From: Flavobacterium panacis
GTDB lineage: Bacteria; Bacteroidota; Bacteroidia; Flavobacteriales; Flavobacteriaceae
DNA: 64,000 bases
NCBI RefSeq assembly: GCF_024649945.1
Contig: NZ_JANKMS010000011.1
Coordinates: 121,761 to 185,760 of the forward strand
Direction of reading: 5' to 3'
Below are positions 1-8,718 of the stretch, in pieces. Numbering within the stretch: the stretch's first letter is position 1; every line of letters begins with the position of its first letter. The notes under the pieces were generated by a model that worked only from the letters and a program-made list of their open reading frames with translations, searched no databases and had not been told where the DNA came from. Both the position numbers and the translations under genes were made by a program.

Positions 1-660
1 GCTATTATCGCTTCTTTATTAGCTTGTACTACACTATATATTCTTGTTTCTTTAGTATTAACAGGAATGATGAATTACAAAGATTTTAATCCACTAGGAA
101 AATATCCTGAAGCGATTAAAGCTCCTGTTGCTTATGCATTTGATATTGCTGGACAAAGTTGGGCTGGATCTATTATTACCGTTGCTGCAACTATTGGTTT
201 GATTTCTGTATTGATGGTAATGATCATGGGACAATCTAGAATTTTCTTAGGGATGTCTAAAGACGGTTTAATTCCGCCTGTTTTCTCTAAAGTAAATCCT
301 ATTTCTGGAACTCCAAAAACAAACTTAATGATATTGGGCGCTATTATTGCAATCGTTGCCGCATTTACGCCAATCAATAAATTAGCCGATATGACAAGTT
401 TTGGTACTTTGTTTGCCTTTACAATGGTTTGTATCGCTGTGTGGATTTTAAGAGTAAAACAACCTGGGTTAAACAGAACTTTTAAAGTTCCTGCTTTACC
501 AGTGATTGCTGTTTTAGGAATCGCAATCAATTCTTACTTAATTTTCAATTTAAGTTTAGACGCTCAATTGTTATCGTTTGGATGGCTTTTAATTGGTATT
601 GTGGTTTACTTTGGATACAGCAAGAAAAGATCAAGACTTAACAACAGAACTGAAGAATAA
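1..660 (+). CDS. APC-family amino acid permease, C-terminal part
   Basis: The reading frame is open from the first base, so the start of the gene lies outside the window; 219 residues remain. They form several long hydrophobic segments, beginning with one at residues 1-22, and end in a short basic tail (YSKKRSRLNN). The segment GQSRIFLGMSKDGLIPPVF followed by a PKTN loop is typical of cationic amino acid/polyamine transporters of the APC superfamily. It would be an inner-membrane importer or exchanger; the substrate cannot be read from this part. A strong hairpin terminator follows the stop codon. Confidence 0.85.
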   Translation, partial: AIIASLLACTTLYILVSLVLTGMMNYKDFNPLGKYPEAIKAPVAYAFDIAGQSWAGSIITVAATIGLISVLMVMIMGQSRIFLGMSKDGLIPPVFSKVNPISGTPKTNLMILGAIIAIVAAFTPINKLADMTSFGTLFAFTMVCIAVWILRVKQPGLNRTFKVPALPVIAVLGIAINSYLIFNLSLDAQLLSFGWLLIGIVVYFGYSKKRSRLNNRTEE

Positions 661-680
661 AAATACTATTTCAAAAATAG

Positions 681-714
681 AAAAGGCTCCAATTAAATTT
701 GGAGCCTTTTTTTA
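681..714. terminator. Bidirectional intrinsic terminator
   Basis: The arms AAAGGCTCCAA and TTGGAGCCTTT flank a short AT loop, with an A-run on the left and a T-run on the right. It lies between the convergent permease and PspC-like genes and can serve both. Confidence 0.85.
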
Positions 715-939
715 TAAATCAAATACCGATGTTCTTTTGGAGCGAATTAGATCCTTTAGTCGAATCCAAAAAGCGAGCGTCAGATAAACTCCAAAACCTA
801 AACCTGCAGTAACAAACGAAATATAGATAAAAAACAACCTTACACTTGTTACACGCATTCCCAGTTTATCTGCTAGTCTTGAAGAAACATGAAAACCATA
901 TTTTTCAAAAAAGAACTTAAGTTTTAAAATAGCTGACAT
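712..939 (-). CDS. PspC-domain small membrane protein
   Basis: This 75-residue protein matches the short PspC-like proteins of flavobacteria. It has an N-terminal basic/amphipathic stretch, the segment LADKLGMRVTSVRLFFIY, and one membrane span at about residues 35-59. PspC domains in other bacteria sense or transmit envelope stress, but a stand-alone copy like this has no defined role. The gene converges with the permease and its coding sequence ends inside the shared terminator. The sequence shows no regulatory DNA-binding domain, so the common label 'PspC transcriptional regulator' is not supported. Confidence 0.75.
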   Translation of the reverse strand: MSAILKLKFFFEKYGFHVSSRLADKLGMRVTSVRLFFIYISFVTAGLGFGVYLTLAFWIRLKDLIRSKRTSVFDL

Positions 940-999
940 TTAGATTTTTTTAGATTTTACAAAAATACAAATTATCTCATAATCTTATTTCCAAATTTT

Positions 1000-2271
1000 C
1001 TAATTGTTTTTGAGTAGCTCCACTCCTACCGCACATTTTAAACAGGCTTTATGATTACAATATTCGTTTTTGAGTTCTAACAAGGACTGACTTTCAAATG
1101 CAGTCTTAGATTTTATCCCAAATGAATTAAACTTATCTATTACCGCATTTTTCTCTGAAGCTACTTCATTCATAAAATCAATCAAATCTTCAGCTATTGA
1201 TTCTCCTAAACTACTAGAATAAGCAAACTGAATTGGAATGATTGTATTTATAACGATTAAATCTAAAAATGATTTTGACAGCAACTTCGATTTCTTGGGA
1301 CTTTCTTTGTCAAACTGATAGTGATTCTGCCAATAAGCGCTTGCCGAAACATACAATAAATCATGAACTTCATTAAGTGTTTTTAGCTTTATAATCTTAG
1401 AAAACAAGTTGGGTATTTTTTGATACAAGCCTGCTAATTGAGAAAGTCGTATGGTTGGAAAATTATCTGGACGAAGTTTAAAAAACTGAACTGGCTCAAC
1501 AAATGTTCGCTCTAACTGATATTTATTAAGTAAATAAAAATATCTAAATTTTAAATCTTTAAAATAGACATCTTCTTTTTCTGTCTCTAATAAACGTGCT
1601 GTTCCAAAGAATAAAGCTTCTAAGTTTTCATGTTCAAAACTTTCTTTTCTGATAATCGAAAACGGAATTGATTTGGCAATTTGTAGAAAAGAAGTTCCGT
1701 TTGTGTTTAAACCAAAATTCTTGGCTAAAAGGCAAAATAAAACAGCTTCCCAATCTTGATTTGTTTCTTCCAATAATTCATAAACAAACTTTGATTTACG
1801 CTCTAAACGCTCAAAAAACAATCTTTCCTGCCAACTTTTAAAAACAAAATCATCGATGTCTTTAATTTGTTTCTCGCATGAAATCCATGTTTTAGGTGAA
1901 ATCAATTCGGCATAATTGGACACCATTTCTTTAGCAACATAATCTTTAAGAACCAAAACAGGAATTTCTGAATTGTCTTCTCTAAAAATAGCCGTATCGT
2001 TTTCCCAAACCACATGCAGAATTACATTCTTGTATGCAGGATCATTTTCGTGGTTGTGTAGATACCAATCAGATGATTTGACATGAATTTCTACATTTCC
2101 AGCCCATTTCTGATTCCCTAATTCAATATGAGCATTAAAAAAATCAGGGCCCGAAAGTTCCAAATAATCACCCGTTTTCAAAATTGTAATTAATTCTCCC
2201 TGAACCGTTTTTAAATTTAAAGTATTAAACTTCTTGAATTTCCAGAGATAATGAAGAAAGTCTTCTTTCAT
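1000..2271 (-). CDS. DUF2851 family protein
   Basis: A 423-residue soluble protein of the Bacteroidota family DUF2851, recognised from the N-terminal block SGPDFFNAHIELGNQKWAG followed by NVEIHVKSSDW and HENDPAYKNVILHVVW. The C-terminus carries a compact cysteine motif (CNHKACLKCAVG) that could bind a metal, and this motif is a family trait. No signal peptide is seen, so it is probably cytoplasmic. The biochemical function is unknown. It stands apart from its neighbours, with gaps of about 60-80 bp on both sides. Confidence 0.85.
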   Translation of the reverse strand: MKEDFLHYLWKFKKFNTLNLKTVQGELITILKTGDYLELSGPDFFNAHIELGNQKWAGNVEIHVKSSDWYLHNHENDPAYKNVILHVVWENDTAIFREDNSEIPVLVLKDYVAKEMVSNYAELISPKTWISCEKQIKDIDDFVFKSWQERLFFERLERKSKFVYELLEETNQDWEAVLFCLLAKNFGLNTNGTSFLQIAKSIPFSIIRKESFEHENLEALFFGTARLLETEKEDVYFKDLKFRYFYLLNKYQLERTFVEPVQFFKLRPDNFPTIRLSQLAGLYQKIPNLFSKIIKLKTLNEVHDLLYVSASAYWQNHYQFDKESPKKSKLLSKSFLDLIVINTIIPIQFAYSSSLGESIAEDLIDFMNEVASEKNAVIDKFNSFGIKSKTAFESQSLLELKNEYCNHKACLKCAVGVELLKNN

Positions 2272-2348
2272 TTTTTTTAGACATTATAATGATTTACAAA
2301 ATCTAAAATTAATAAAAATTTAAAACTATTCTTACAAATTATATTTAT

Positions 2349-2831
2349 TTAACGGAGCATGTATAATTTTGCACAAGCTCTTGCATCAGATAAAGCTTCA
2401 TGGTGATTCAGCTGAATTTTCATTTCTCGACAGCAATCACTCAATTTTGTTGGTTTTACACCTTTAGCCTTATAAATTTTCACAGTGCATTCCCATTTTA
2501 ATGCAATATTTAAATCTTCATAAACCAAACCATGCAACAGCATTGATTTCATCAAAACATTGCGGTCAAAACTTTCGTTGTGTGCTACTACAACACGATT
2601 TTTCAATCTTTTTTCAATCTCCGGATAAATCTGAAAAAAAGATTTCGCATTGACTGTATCTTTTGGATAAATCCCGTGAACACGAATTGTAAACGGACTG
2701 TATTCGTTGTTTGGTGGTTTAATCAATGATACATATTCGTCTACAATTATTCCGTTTTCGACCGTCACAATTCCGACAGAACAAGGATGATAACCCGTAG
2801 CTGTTTCAAAATCTATCGCTGTAAAATTCAT
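2349..2831 (-). CDS. DnaQ-like 3'-5' exonuclease
   Basis: A 160-residue single-domain DEDDh exonuclease. Residues D7 and E9 (AIDFETA), D89 (NESFDRNVL), and H144 with D149 (HHEALSDA) make up the complete metal-binding set, so the enzyme should be active on single-stranded or mismatched 3' ends. It resembles the epsilon proofreading fold but lacks the polymerase-binding C-terminus of DnaQ, and probably works in repair or RNA/DNA end trimming. A possible hairpin terminator separates it from the upstream CBS-type gene. Confidence 0.85.
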   Translation of the reverse strand: MNFTAIDFETATGYHPCSVGIVTVENGIIVDEYVSLIKPPNNEYSPFTIRVHGIYPKDTVNAKSFFQIYPEIEKRLKNRVVVAHNESFDRNVLMKSMLLHGLVYEDLNIALKWECTVKIYKAKGVKPTKLSDCCREMKIQLNHHEALSDARACAKLYMLR

Positions 2832-2850
2832 TTTATATTTTTAAAAGAGA

Positions 2851-2892
2851 AATCCATAAATCTGATTACAAAAGCAATCATATTTATGGATT
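2851..2892 (-). terminator. Possible terminator of the CBS-type gene
   Basis: AATCCATAAAT and ATTTATGGATT form an 11-bp stem about 20 bases past the stop codon of the minus-strand CBS-type gene, followed on that strand by a T-rich run. The stem is AT-rich, so it may be weak. Confidence 0.5.
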
Positions 2893-2911
2893 AATTTATT
2901 TTATCAATGGT

Positions 2912-4273
2912 CTATTTTATAGAACCAATAATATCATATTTTGTAATAATGTGATGATTTCCATTGCCTAAATCAACTAAAACGGCATCATTTTCTTTGC
3001 TGAAAAGTTTTGACACTTCTTCAATTGGAGTTCCTAATTTTACAATAGGAAAAGGTTTTCCCATTACCTCTTTAATTGGTTTTTCGGCTACATTTTTATC
3101 TGCAACGTAACTTCTAAACAAATCTGTTTCATCTACAGAACCTACAAAACCATTGATATCCACAACAGGAATTTGAGAAATTTTATATTTACGCATACGT
3201 TCAATAGCATGCGAAACCAATTCTTCTGTACGAACAACAATTAATTCTTTATCAATATGATCTTTAATAACGTCTTCTGCTTTTGTTACGTTTTCTTCTA
3301 GAAATCCGCGTTCACGCATCCAGTCATCGTTAAACATTTTTCCGACATAACGGCTTCCAGAATCATGAAACAGAACCACCACAACATCATCGGCTTTAAA
3401 ATGTTCTTTTAACTGCAATAAGCCTTTGATACAAGCTCCAGCTGAATTCCCAACAAAAATGGCTTCTTCAAGTGCAATCTTTCTGGTATACACTGCTGCA
3501 TCTTTATCTGTTACTTTTGTGAAACCATCAATTAAAGAAAAATCAACATTTTTAGGCAAGATATCTTCTCCAATTCCCTCAGTAATATAAGAGTAAATTT
3601 CGTTCTCATCAAAAATTCCAGTTTCGTGGTATTTCTTGAAAACAGAACCATAAGTATCAATTCCCCAAATTTTAATATTTGGATTTTTTTCTTTTAAATA
3701 TTTCCCCACACCAGAAATCGTTCCTCCGGTTCCAACACCTACAACAAAATGCGTGATCTTACCTTCTGTCTGTTTCCAGATTTCTGGTCCTGTTTGTTCA
3801 TAATGTGCCAATGAGTTAGACATATTATCATATTGGTTTACATACCAAGAATTTGGTGTTTCTTCGGCTAAACGCTTTGAAACTGAATAATACGAACGAG
3901 GATCTGTAGGTTCAACATCTGTTGGACAAACCACTACTTTTGCTCCAACAGCACGAAGAATATCCATTTTTTCTTTTGATTGCTTATCTGAAATCACACA
4001 AATCAATTTATATCCTTTTACGATTGCAACCAAAGCGAGTCCCATTCCTGTATTTCCAGAAGTTCCTTCAATGATAGTTCCTCCTGGTTTTAATCTTCCG
4101 TCGGCTTCTGCATCTTCAATCATTTTCACAGCCATTCTGTCTTTTACAGAATTACCTGGATTAAAAGTTTCGACTTTTGCCAATACTAACGCATCAATTT
4201 CAGCAACAATTTTGTTGAGCTTTACCAATGGTGTGTTACCAATTGTTTCTAAAATATTATTTGAAAAGTCCAT
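2912..4273 (-). CDS. PLP-dependent cysteine/cystathionine synthase with CBS domains
   Basis: A 453-residue fold-type II PLP enzyme. K44 in NPGNSVKDR is the expected Schiff-base lysine, SGNTG starts at residue 72 and binds substrate, and GVGTGGTISG near residue 180 binds the cofactor phosphate. Residues from about 330 to the end form a pair of CBS domains (HAIERMRKYKISQIPVV is the first). This architecture is that of bacterial cystathionine beta-synthase or cysteine synthase with a regulatory CBS pair. It condenses serine or O-acetylserine with homocysteine or sulfide in the cytoplasm; sequence alone does not decide which. No other sulfur gene adjoins it. Confidence 0.9.
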   Translation of the reverse strand: MDFSNNILETIGNTPLVKLNKIVAEIDALVLAKVETFNPGNSVKDRMAVKMIEDAEADGRLKPGGTIIEGTSGNTGMGLALVAIVKGYKLICVISDKQSKEKMDILRAVGAKVVVCPTDVEPTDPRSYYSVSKRLAEETPNSWYVNQYDNMSNSLAHYEQTGPEIWKQTEGKITHFVVGVGTGGTISGVGKYLKEKNPNIKIWGIDTYGSVFKKYHETGIFDENEIYSYITEGIGEDILPKNVDFSLIDGFTKVTDKDAAVYTRKIALEEAIFVGNSAGACIKGLLQLKEHFKADDVVVVLFHDSGSRYVGKMFNDDWMRERGFLEENVTKAEDVIKDHIDKELIVVRTEELVSHAIERMRKYKISQIPVVDINGFVGSVDETDLFRSYVADKNVAEKPIKEVMGKPFPIVKLGTPIEEVSKLFSKENDAVLVDLGNGNHHIITKYDIIGSIK

Positions 4274-4316
4274 TTTATTTAAGTTTATTATGTGGTTTTA
4301 AAATTAAAGTAGGTTT

Positions 4317-6302
4317 TTATTGGAAGAAATTCCAAACCAAACCAAAACGCAATACAAAATCACGATACGGATTATTTGGCGTGGCATAATAGTTACTTTG
4401 TGAAAACAATGCATTAAAATGCTCTGCTTTTAAATAAAATCTTGTCTGACGGATTCTTGCATTTAAAAAGAAATCAAATGTTGCAAAACCACCTGTTTTT
4501 TTATTTTGCTGCACAAAGAACTCAGCAATAACAGGGTTATAATCATCTCCATAATATTCAGTTAAATAATTAAACACAAGTCCCGTTTGCAAAAATAATG
4601 CCTTTTTAAAGAAATGACCTGAATAGTAAAATGTGTTTCTAGTTACAAAATCAGGAACATTTAAAATCAAGTCGGACTGATCTACTTTTTGATATAAAAG
4701 TGTATTGTCTAATGCAAAATGACCAAATTTAAACTCACGACTTGCTTTTATTTCCAAATAATTAATCACATTCCCATATTGAAGCGGTCTAACAATTTGA
4801 ATATTGGCTGCTTTTTGTGCATCTGTACCAACATTAGCAAAATACAAATGATCATTAAGAACCGTATATTGAACTTGTCCTGTCAACCAAGGAGTCTGAA
4901 TTTCAGCACTAAGCGAATTAATTTTTTCGTTTTTAAAATCATTTGACCAATTGTACTCTACCCAACTACTTTGATATAAATTGTAATTATTGTTTGGTAG
5001 TTTATTGATGTTTCGATATCTAAAATCAAACTTAATTTTATCATTTAAATCGTATCGCAGCTTCGCATCCAAATCAGAAAGTGACTGATTCGTAATTGAT
5101 CTGGAGTACAAAAATCGACCATTCCATTTGTTTTTCTGATATTCGTATTGCCCTCCAACATTATTAAATTGCAAATACAAATTTGCTGGTACAGCATGCC
5201 CTGAACTATCAATTATAATTCGCTCGTATTGATAATTTGATCTGTAATCATCAATAAAGAAGTTAAATTTCCCTAAAAGTGAATTTTCATAGGCTAGTCC
5301 AGCTTTATTATAAAGCCTTTCATACTTTGTCTTATCATTAATATTACTTGCTGCATAAGAATCTCCAAATCGTGCTACTCGCGTACTAGCATTATTACTA
5401 TCTGTAACAGTAGAAAGTATTGTTGGTTGCTTATATTCATACGTTTTACTCTCGTAATTGAACTGATGAGTTACATACAAATTATTACTTCCATCTGTCG
5501 GATTTACTCTAAATGCATGATCAAAAAACAGTCTTCTTCCTTTTAAAAGAGATTCTGCATCGGTCAAATAAACCTGTAATCTTTGCCTGTTTTTATAGTC
5601 TTTATTATCGCTTTCAAAATTATCAGTATTTGTAATACCGCCATTTTCTTCATTTAAAACGTCCTGAGAAGTAAAATGTGCGTTTATCGCATAACGTTTG
5701 TCGGTTGTAGCATAACTCGTTGTAAATCTAAAGCTCCCTGCACTAACTAATTGATTAATATAATCTCCCTCAGATCTTAAACCTCTATAGGCAATCGAAA
5801 AATTCAGGTTTTTGGAAGTATTTAAAGTGATAAAAGAATCTACATTTTGACCTTTATTAATTGTTGTATTAAAAAACAATTCAGTAAAAGGAGTTGCAGC
5901 AGAGTAATATCTGATTTGATCTGCCTGCATATAATTAAAATGTTTTCCGTTAAAACCAATTTCCGGATAAGGAGAAAAACTCGTTAAACTATATTGTAAG
6001 GTATTCAATGGCTGCCCAATATTCGAGAATTCCTGATATCCGAAAAGATCTTTTCTAAGATGATTTTGTCTGTAAGCACTTTTAATTGTTAGCGATGTAT
6101 CAGCATAAATTGTATCGTGCTCCAAAGTGACAATTTTATACTGATCGATCGTCGCTATTTTTTGCTTTTTCTTTTTTACGGTATCCGTAATACTTGAATA
6201 TTCCGTATTCATATCTAAATTATTTTTAGAAGCTGGCTTTTTTTCCTGAGAAAACAATAACGTTGGTACAACTAATAGATATAGAAAAATGAATATTCTC
6301 AT
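4317..6302 (-). CDS. Putative porin / outer-membrane beta-barrel protein
   Basis: The frame is open from 6347, but the start chosen is codon 16, which gives MRIFIFLYLLVVPTLLFSQ, a clear signal peptide. The longer form would also overlap a TAnnTTTG promoter box at 6345-6352. The mature protein has many alternating hydrophobic/aromatic strands and ends in a terminal aromatic residue pattern (LRFGLVWNFFQ), as outer-membrane barrels do. It fits the Bacteroidota 'putative porin' family. It may allow passage of small solutes; there are no clues to the substrate. Confidence 0.8.
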   Translation of the reverse strand: MRIFIFLYLLVVPTLLFSQEKKPASKNNLDMNTEYSSITDTVKKKKQKIATIDQYKIVTLEHDTIYADTSLTIKSAYRQNHLRKDLFGYQEFSNIGQPLNTLQYSLTSFSPYPEIGFNGKHFNYMQADQIRYYSAATPFTELFFNTTINKGQNVDSFITLNTSKNLNFSIAYRGLRSEGDYINQLVSAGSFRFTTSYATTDKRYAINAHFTSQDVLNEENGGITNTDNFESDNKDYKNRQRLQVYLTDAESLLKGRRLFFDHAFRVNPTDGSNNLYVTHQFNYESKTYEYKQPTILSTVTDSNNASTRVARFGDSYAASNINDKTKYERLYNKAGLAYENSLLGKFNFFIDDYRSNYQYERIIIDSSGHAVPANLYLQFNNVGGQYEYQKNKWNGRFLYSRSITNQSLSDLDAKLRYDLNDKIKFDFRYRNINKLPNNNYNLYQSSWVEYNWSNDFKNEKINSLSAEIQTPWLTGQVQYTVLNDHLYFANVGTDAQKAANIQIVRPLQYGNVINYLEIKASREFKFGHFALDNTLLYQKVDQSDLILNVPDFVTRNTFYYSGHFFKKALFLQTGLVFNYLTEYYGDDYNPVIAEFFVQQNKKTGGFATFDFFLNARIRQTRFYLKAEHFNALFSQSNYYATPNNPYRDFVLRFGLVWNFFQ

Positions 6303-6344
6303 TTGATGGCTTTGTATAAATTTATTTTGACAAAATTTGCTAAG

Positions 6345-6352
6345 CAAAGGTA
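6345..6352 (-). promoter_or_regulatory. Promoter -7 box of the porin gene
   Basis: On the minus strand the sequence is TACCTTTG, a match to the Bacteroidota TAnnTTTG box, 43 bases before the preferred start codon at 6302. No clear -33 TTG was found at the expected spacing. Confidence 0.5.
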
Positions 6353-6401
6353 AATTATAAAAACAAATAAAGAAAAAAACACTTCATTTTATACAATTGC
6401 C

Positions 6402-6432
6402 TTGGCTGACAGTACGAAAACGAATATTTTTG
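6402..6432 (+). promoter_or_regulatory. Promoter of rnhB
   Basis: TTG at 6402-6404 and TATTTTTG at 6425-6432 are separated by 20 bases and lie 40 bases before the rnhB start. Both elements and the spacing fit the flavobacterial sigma-A promoter (TTG, 17-23 bases, TAnnTTTG). Confidence 0.65.
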
Positions 6433-6472
6433 CTGAAAATTTCATCTAATTTGTTATTAAAAACCTAAAAAA

Positions 6473-7138
6473 ATGCTCGAAAAAAATTTCTCAGGATTTG
6501 TTTTAGAAACTGGAACAGACGAAGCCGGAAGAGGATGTCTGGCTGGCCCGGTTACTGCCGCTGCTATAATTCTTCCTGCTGATTTTGAGAATACAATCTT
6601 AAATGATAGTAAGCAATTATCTGAAAAAGCAAGAGCACTTTTAAGACCAATTATAGAAAAAGAAGCACTCTGTTTTGCCGTGACGCATTTATTTCCAGAT
6701 GAAATTGATGAAATAAACATTCTTAATGCGTCTATGAAAGGAATGCAGGAATGTATATTAAAATTAAAACATGTCCCTGAATTTATTATTGTGGATGGAA
6801 ATCGTTCCTTAAATGCCAAACTTGGACTTAAAAATGTTTTTGGAAAACAATTTTCTCAGGATGAAATTACTCTTTTAAAATCGATTCCAAATCAAAGTAT
6901 TATAAAAGGGGATGGAAAATATTTAAGTATTGCTGCCGCATCTGTTTTGGCAAAAACGTATCGTGATGAATACATGGATCAAATTCATGAAGAATTTCCA
7001 ATGTACAACTGGAAAAAAAATAAAGGTTATCCAACCAAAGAACATCGAGAAGCCATTAAAGAATTTGGAACTACAAAATATCACAGAATGAGTTTCAGAC
7101 TTTTACCGGATCAACTAGAACTTGATTTGTTTCAATAA
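6473..7138 (+). CDS. rnhB: Ribonuclease HII
   Basis: A 221-residue type 2 RNase H that removes ribonucleotides and RNA primers from DNA. The four catalytic acidic residues are visible: D16 and E17 in GTDEAGRGCLAGP, D108 in IIVDGNRS, and D165 in KTYRDEYM. Length is normal for the family. The GRG loop that helps recognise the RNA-DNA junction is intact. It is transcribed alone from its own promoter and ends at a terminator shared with the convergent lipB. Confidence 0.96.
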   Translation: MLEKNFSGFVLETGTDEAGRGCLAGPVTAAAIILPADFENTILNDSKQLSEKARALLRPIIEKEALCFAVTHLFPDEIDEINILNASMKGMQECILKLKHVPEFIIVDGNRSLNAKLGLKNVFGKQFSQDEITLLKSIPNQSIIKGDGKYLSIAAASVLAKTYRDEYMDQIHEEFPMYNWKKNKGYPTKEHREAIKEFGTTKYHRMSFRLLPDQLELDLFQ

Positions 7139-7140
7139 AA

Positions 7141-7172
7141 AAAAGACTTATCTAAAAATGATAAGTCTTTTC
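7141..7172. terminator. Bidirectional terminator between rnhB and lipB
   Basis: AAAAGACTTATC and GATAAGTCTTTT make a perfect 12-bp stem with a 7-base loop. A and T runs on the outer sides allow use in both directions between the convergent genes. Confidence 0.85.
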
Positions 7173-7197
7173 TATTTAGATCTTTTACTTTTATTTC

Positions 7198-7896
7198 TTA
7201 AACAAATTCGGCTTCGAAAAGCTCCGTAAAATGTTTGATGATTTTAGATTTCACTTCTTCTTCATCTACTTTTTCAACACCAAGTTCTACATTTAAAGAA
7301 GTCACACCTTTTCCGCGAATTCCACACGGAATAATATTATCAAAATAACCTAAATCGACATTTACGTTTAAGGCAAATCCGTGCATGGTTACCCAACGAG
7401 AGGCACGAACGCCCATTGCACAAATCTTACGTGCAAACGGAGTTCCTACACCAAGCCAAACGCCTGTTTCGCCTTCACTTCTACCCGATTCTAAACCATA
7501 TTCTGCCAAAGTCAGAATGATTGATTCTTCTAGCAAACGTAAGTATTTATGAATATCGGTAAAGAAATTTTCTAAGTCCAAAATCGGATATCCTACAATT
7601 TGTCCTGGTCCATGATACGTGATATCTCCACCACGATTGATTTTATAGAAAGTCGCTCCTTTGGCTTCTAATTGTTTTTCGTTTAATAATAAATTTTCCA
7701 AATCACCGCTTTTACCTAAAGTATAAACGTGTGGATGCTCAACAAATAATAAATAATTTGGTGTTGGCAGGTCTAGTTCTTCTCTTCTGTTCTTGATTTT
7801 TAAATCGACTATATCTTTGAAGATTTCTTCCTGATATTCCCAGGTCGATTTATAATCTTTTTTGCCCAGATCCTGAAGTTGGATTTTTTTATTCAT
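7198..7896 (-). CDS. lipB: Octanoyltransferase (lipoate biosynthesis)
   Basis: A 232-residue LipB that moves octanoate from acyl carrier protein to the lipoyl domains of 2-oxoacid dehydrogenases and the glycine cleavage H protein. RGGDITYHGPGQ at residues 88-99 forms the substrate pocket, K157 lies in RKICAMGVR, and C191 in IIPCGIRG is the thiol that carries the acyl group. Length is typical. No lipA follows; downstream is the convergent rnhB. Only 5 bases separate it from the lipoprotein gene upstream, so the two are probably co-transcribed. Confidence 0.96.
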   Translation of the reverse strand: MNKKIQLQDLGKKDYKSTWEYQEEIFKDIVDLKIKNRREELDLPTPNYLLFVEHPHVYTLGKSGDLENLLLNEKQLEAKGATFYKINRGGDITYHGPGQIVGYPILDLENFFTDIHKYLRLLEESIILTLAEYGLESGRSEGETGVWLGVGTPFARKICAMGVRASRWVTMHGFALNVNVDLGYFDNIIPCGIRGKGVTSLNVELGVEKVDEEEVKSKIIKHFTELFEAEFV

Positions 7897-7901
7897 TTTA
7901 A

Positions 7902-8651
7902 TTATTTTTCAAACTCAACATCAAAGTTAAGTTTGTCAGGATTCTCCATATAATCCGTAAAAGAGTATTGAATTGTAATTGATTTTCGATCATCGCTAAA
8001 CAATGCGTTCGGATTAGAAACTTTCTTAATCTTTTTTGGGAAATGATATTTTACAATATAATTAGACGAAGCAAACATCATTTTAGACATATCTGCAGCC
8101 GAATCTTTAGCTTTTGCTGCCAGCTTTTGCTGATCTATTGTTGCTTTTCTTGTAAATTTCTTCCCATCATAAGTATAAACTAATTTACTGCCATTGTCTC
8201 CAAAACCATTTCCAAGCGGATTTGCATTTGCTCCTCCTTCTAATCTTTGGAATGTACTTAAAGTTTGAAGAATATCCTGCAGTTCATTTACATTTTTAAA
8301 ATCAGTTCCCATTGTCATTAAAAACTGTTTCTTCTCTGAACTCATTTTTGTACTAACAACAAAATTCTCCAATTTCTTAAGTTCTTTTTGAGTTTCAGGA
8401 GACAATTTAGCGATACTGTCTTTTTTTTCTTCAAATATTTGTTTGAATGTAAAAGTGGAGTCAATATCTTTTTTAGTATCTCCCATTTGACCAGCAATTT
8501 GGTCTCCAGCCATTTCCATCAAAGCAGAACCATCCATATCTACAGAGAATTTTCCGGTTCCGTTATCGTTAATGTAAATATTTTCTGTGAAGGTGCAACT
8601 CGTTAATGTTGCTATTAAAAAAGAAAAACTAAGTAATTTGTATAATTTCAT
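7902..8651 (-). CDS. Lipoprotein, copy 1 of a tandem family
   Basis: The frame opens at 8672, but codon 8 is taken as start because it gives MKLYKLLSFSFLIATLTSC, a lipoprotein signal with cysteine in the right place, and because the longer start falls in a TATCTTTG promoter box. After the cysteine comes FTENIYINDNGTGKFSVDM, the same pattern seen in the next two genes. The product is secreted and lipid-anchored, about 249 residues, with charged helices in the middle and a beta-rich end (KYHFPKKIKKVSNPNALF). The function is unknown. Confidence 0.8.
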   Translation of the reverse strand: MKLYKLLSFSFLIATLTSCTFTENIYINDNGTGKFSVDMDGSALMEMAGDQIAGQMGDTKKDIDSTFTFKQIFEEKKDSIAKLSPETQKELKKLENFVVSTKMSSEKKQFLMTMGTDFKNVNELQDILQTLSTFQRLEGGANANPLGNGFGDNGSKLVYTYDGKKFTRKATIDQQKLAAKAKDSAADMSKMMFASSNYIVKYHFPKKIKKVSNPNALFSDDRKSITIQYSFTDYMENPDKLNFDVEFEK

Positions 8652-8669
8652 CGGAGTACAATTTTTTAT

Positions 8670-8677
8670 CAAAGATA
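8670..8677 (-). promoter_or_regulatory. Promoter -7 box of lipoprotein copy 1
   Basis: The minus strand reads TATCTTTG 19 bases before the start at 8651. It implies that copy 1 and lipB can be transcribed separately from copies 2 and 3. Confidence 0.5.
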
Positions 8678-8718
8678 CAAACTCTATTTGAAAGAATACT
8701 GTTTTACAATCTTAGTGC

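Noticed and set aside
132..530. 132-codon open frame antisense to the permease
   Set aside because: It mirrors the hydrophobic permease codons and has no promoter or family pattern; the plus-strand frame is a clear APC transporter.
712..939. Transcription factor role for the PspC-like protein
   Set aside because: The 75 residues hold a membrane span and no DNA-binding fold.
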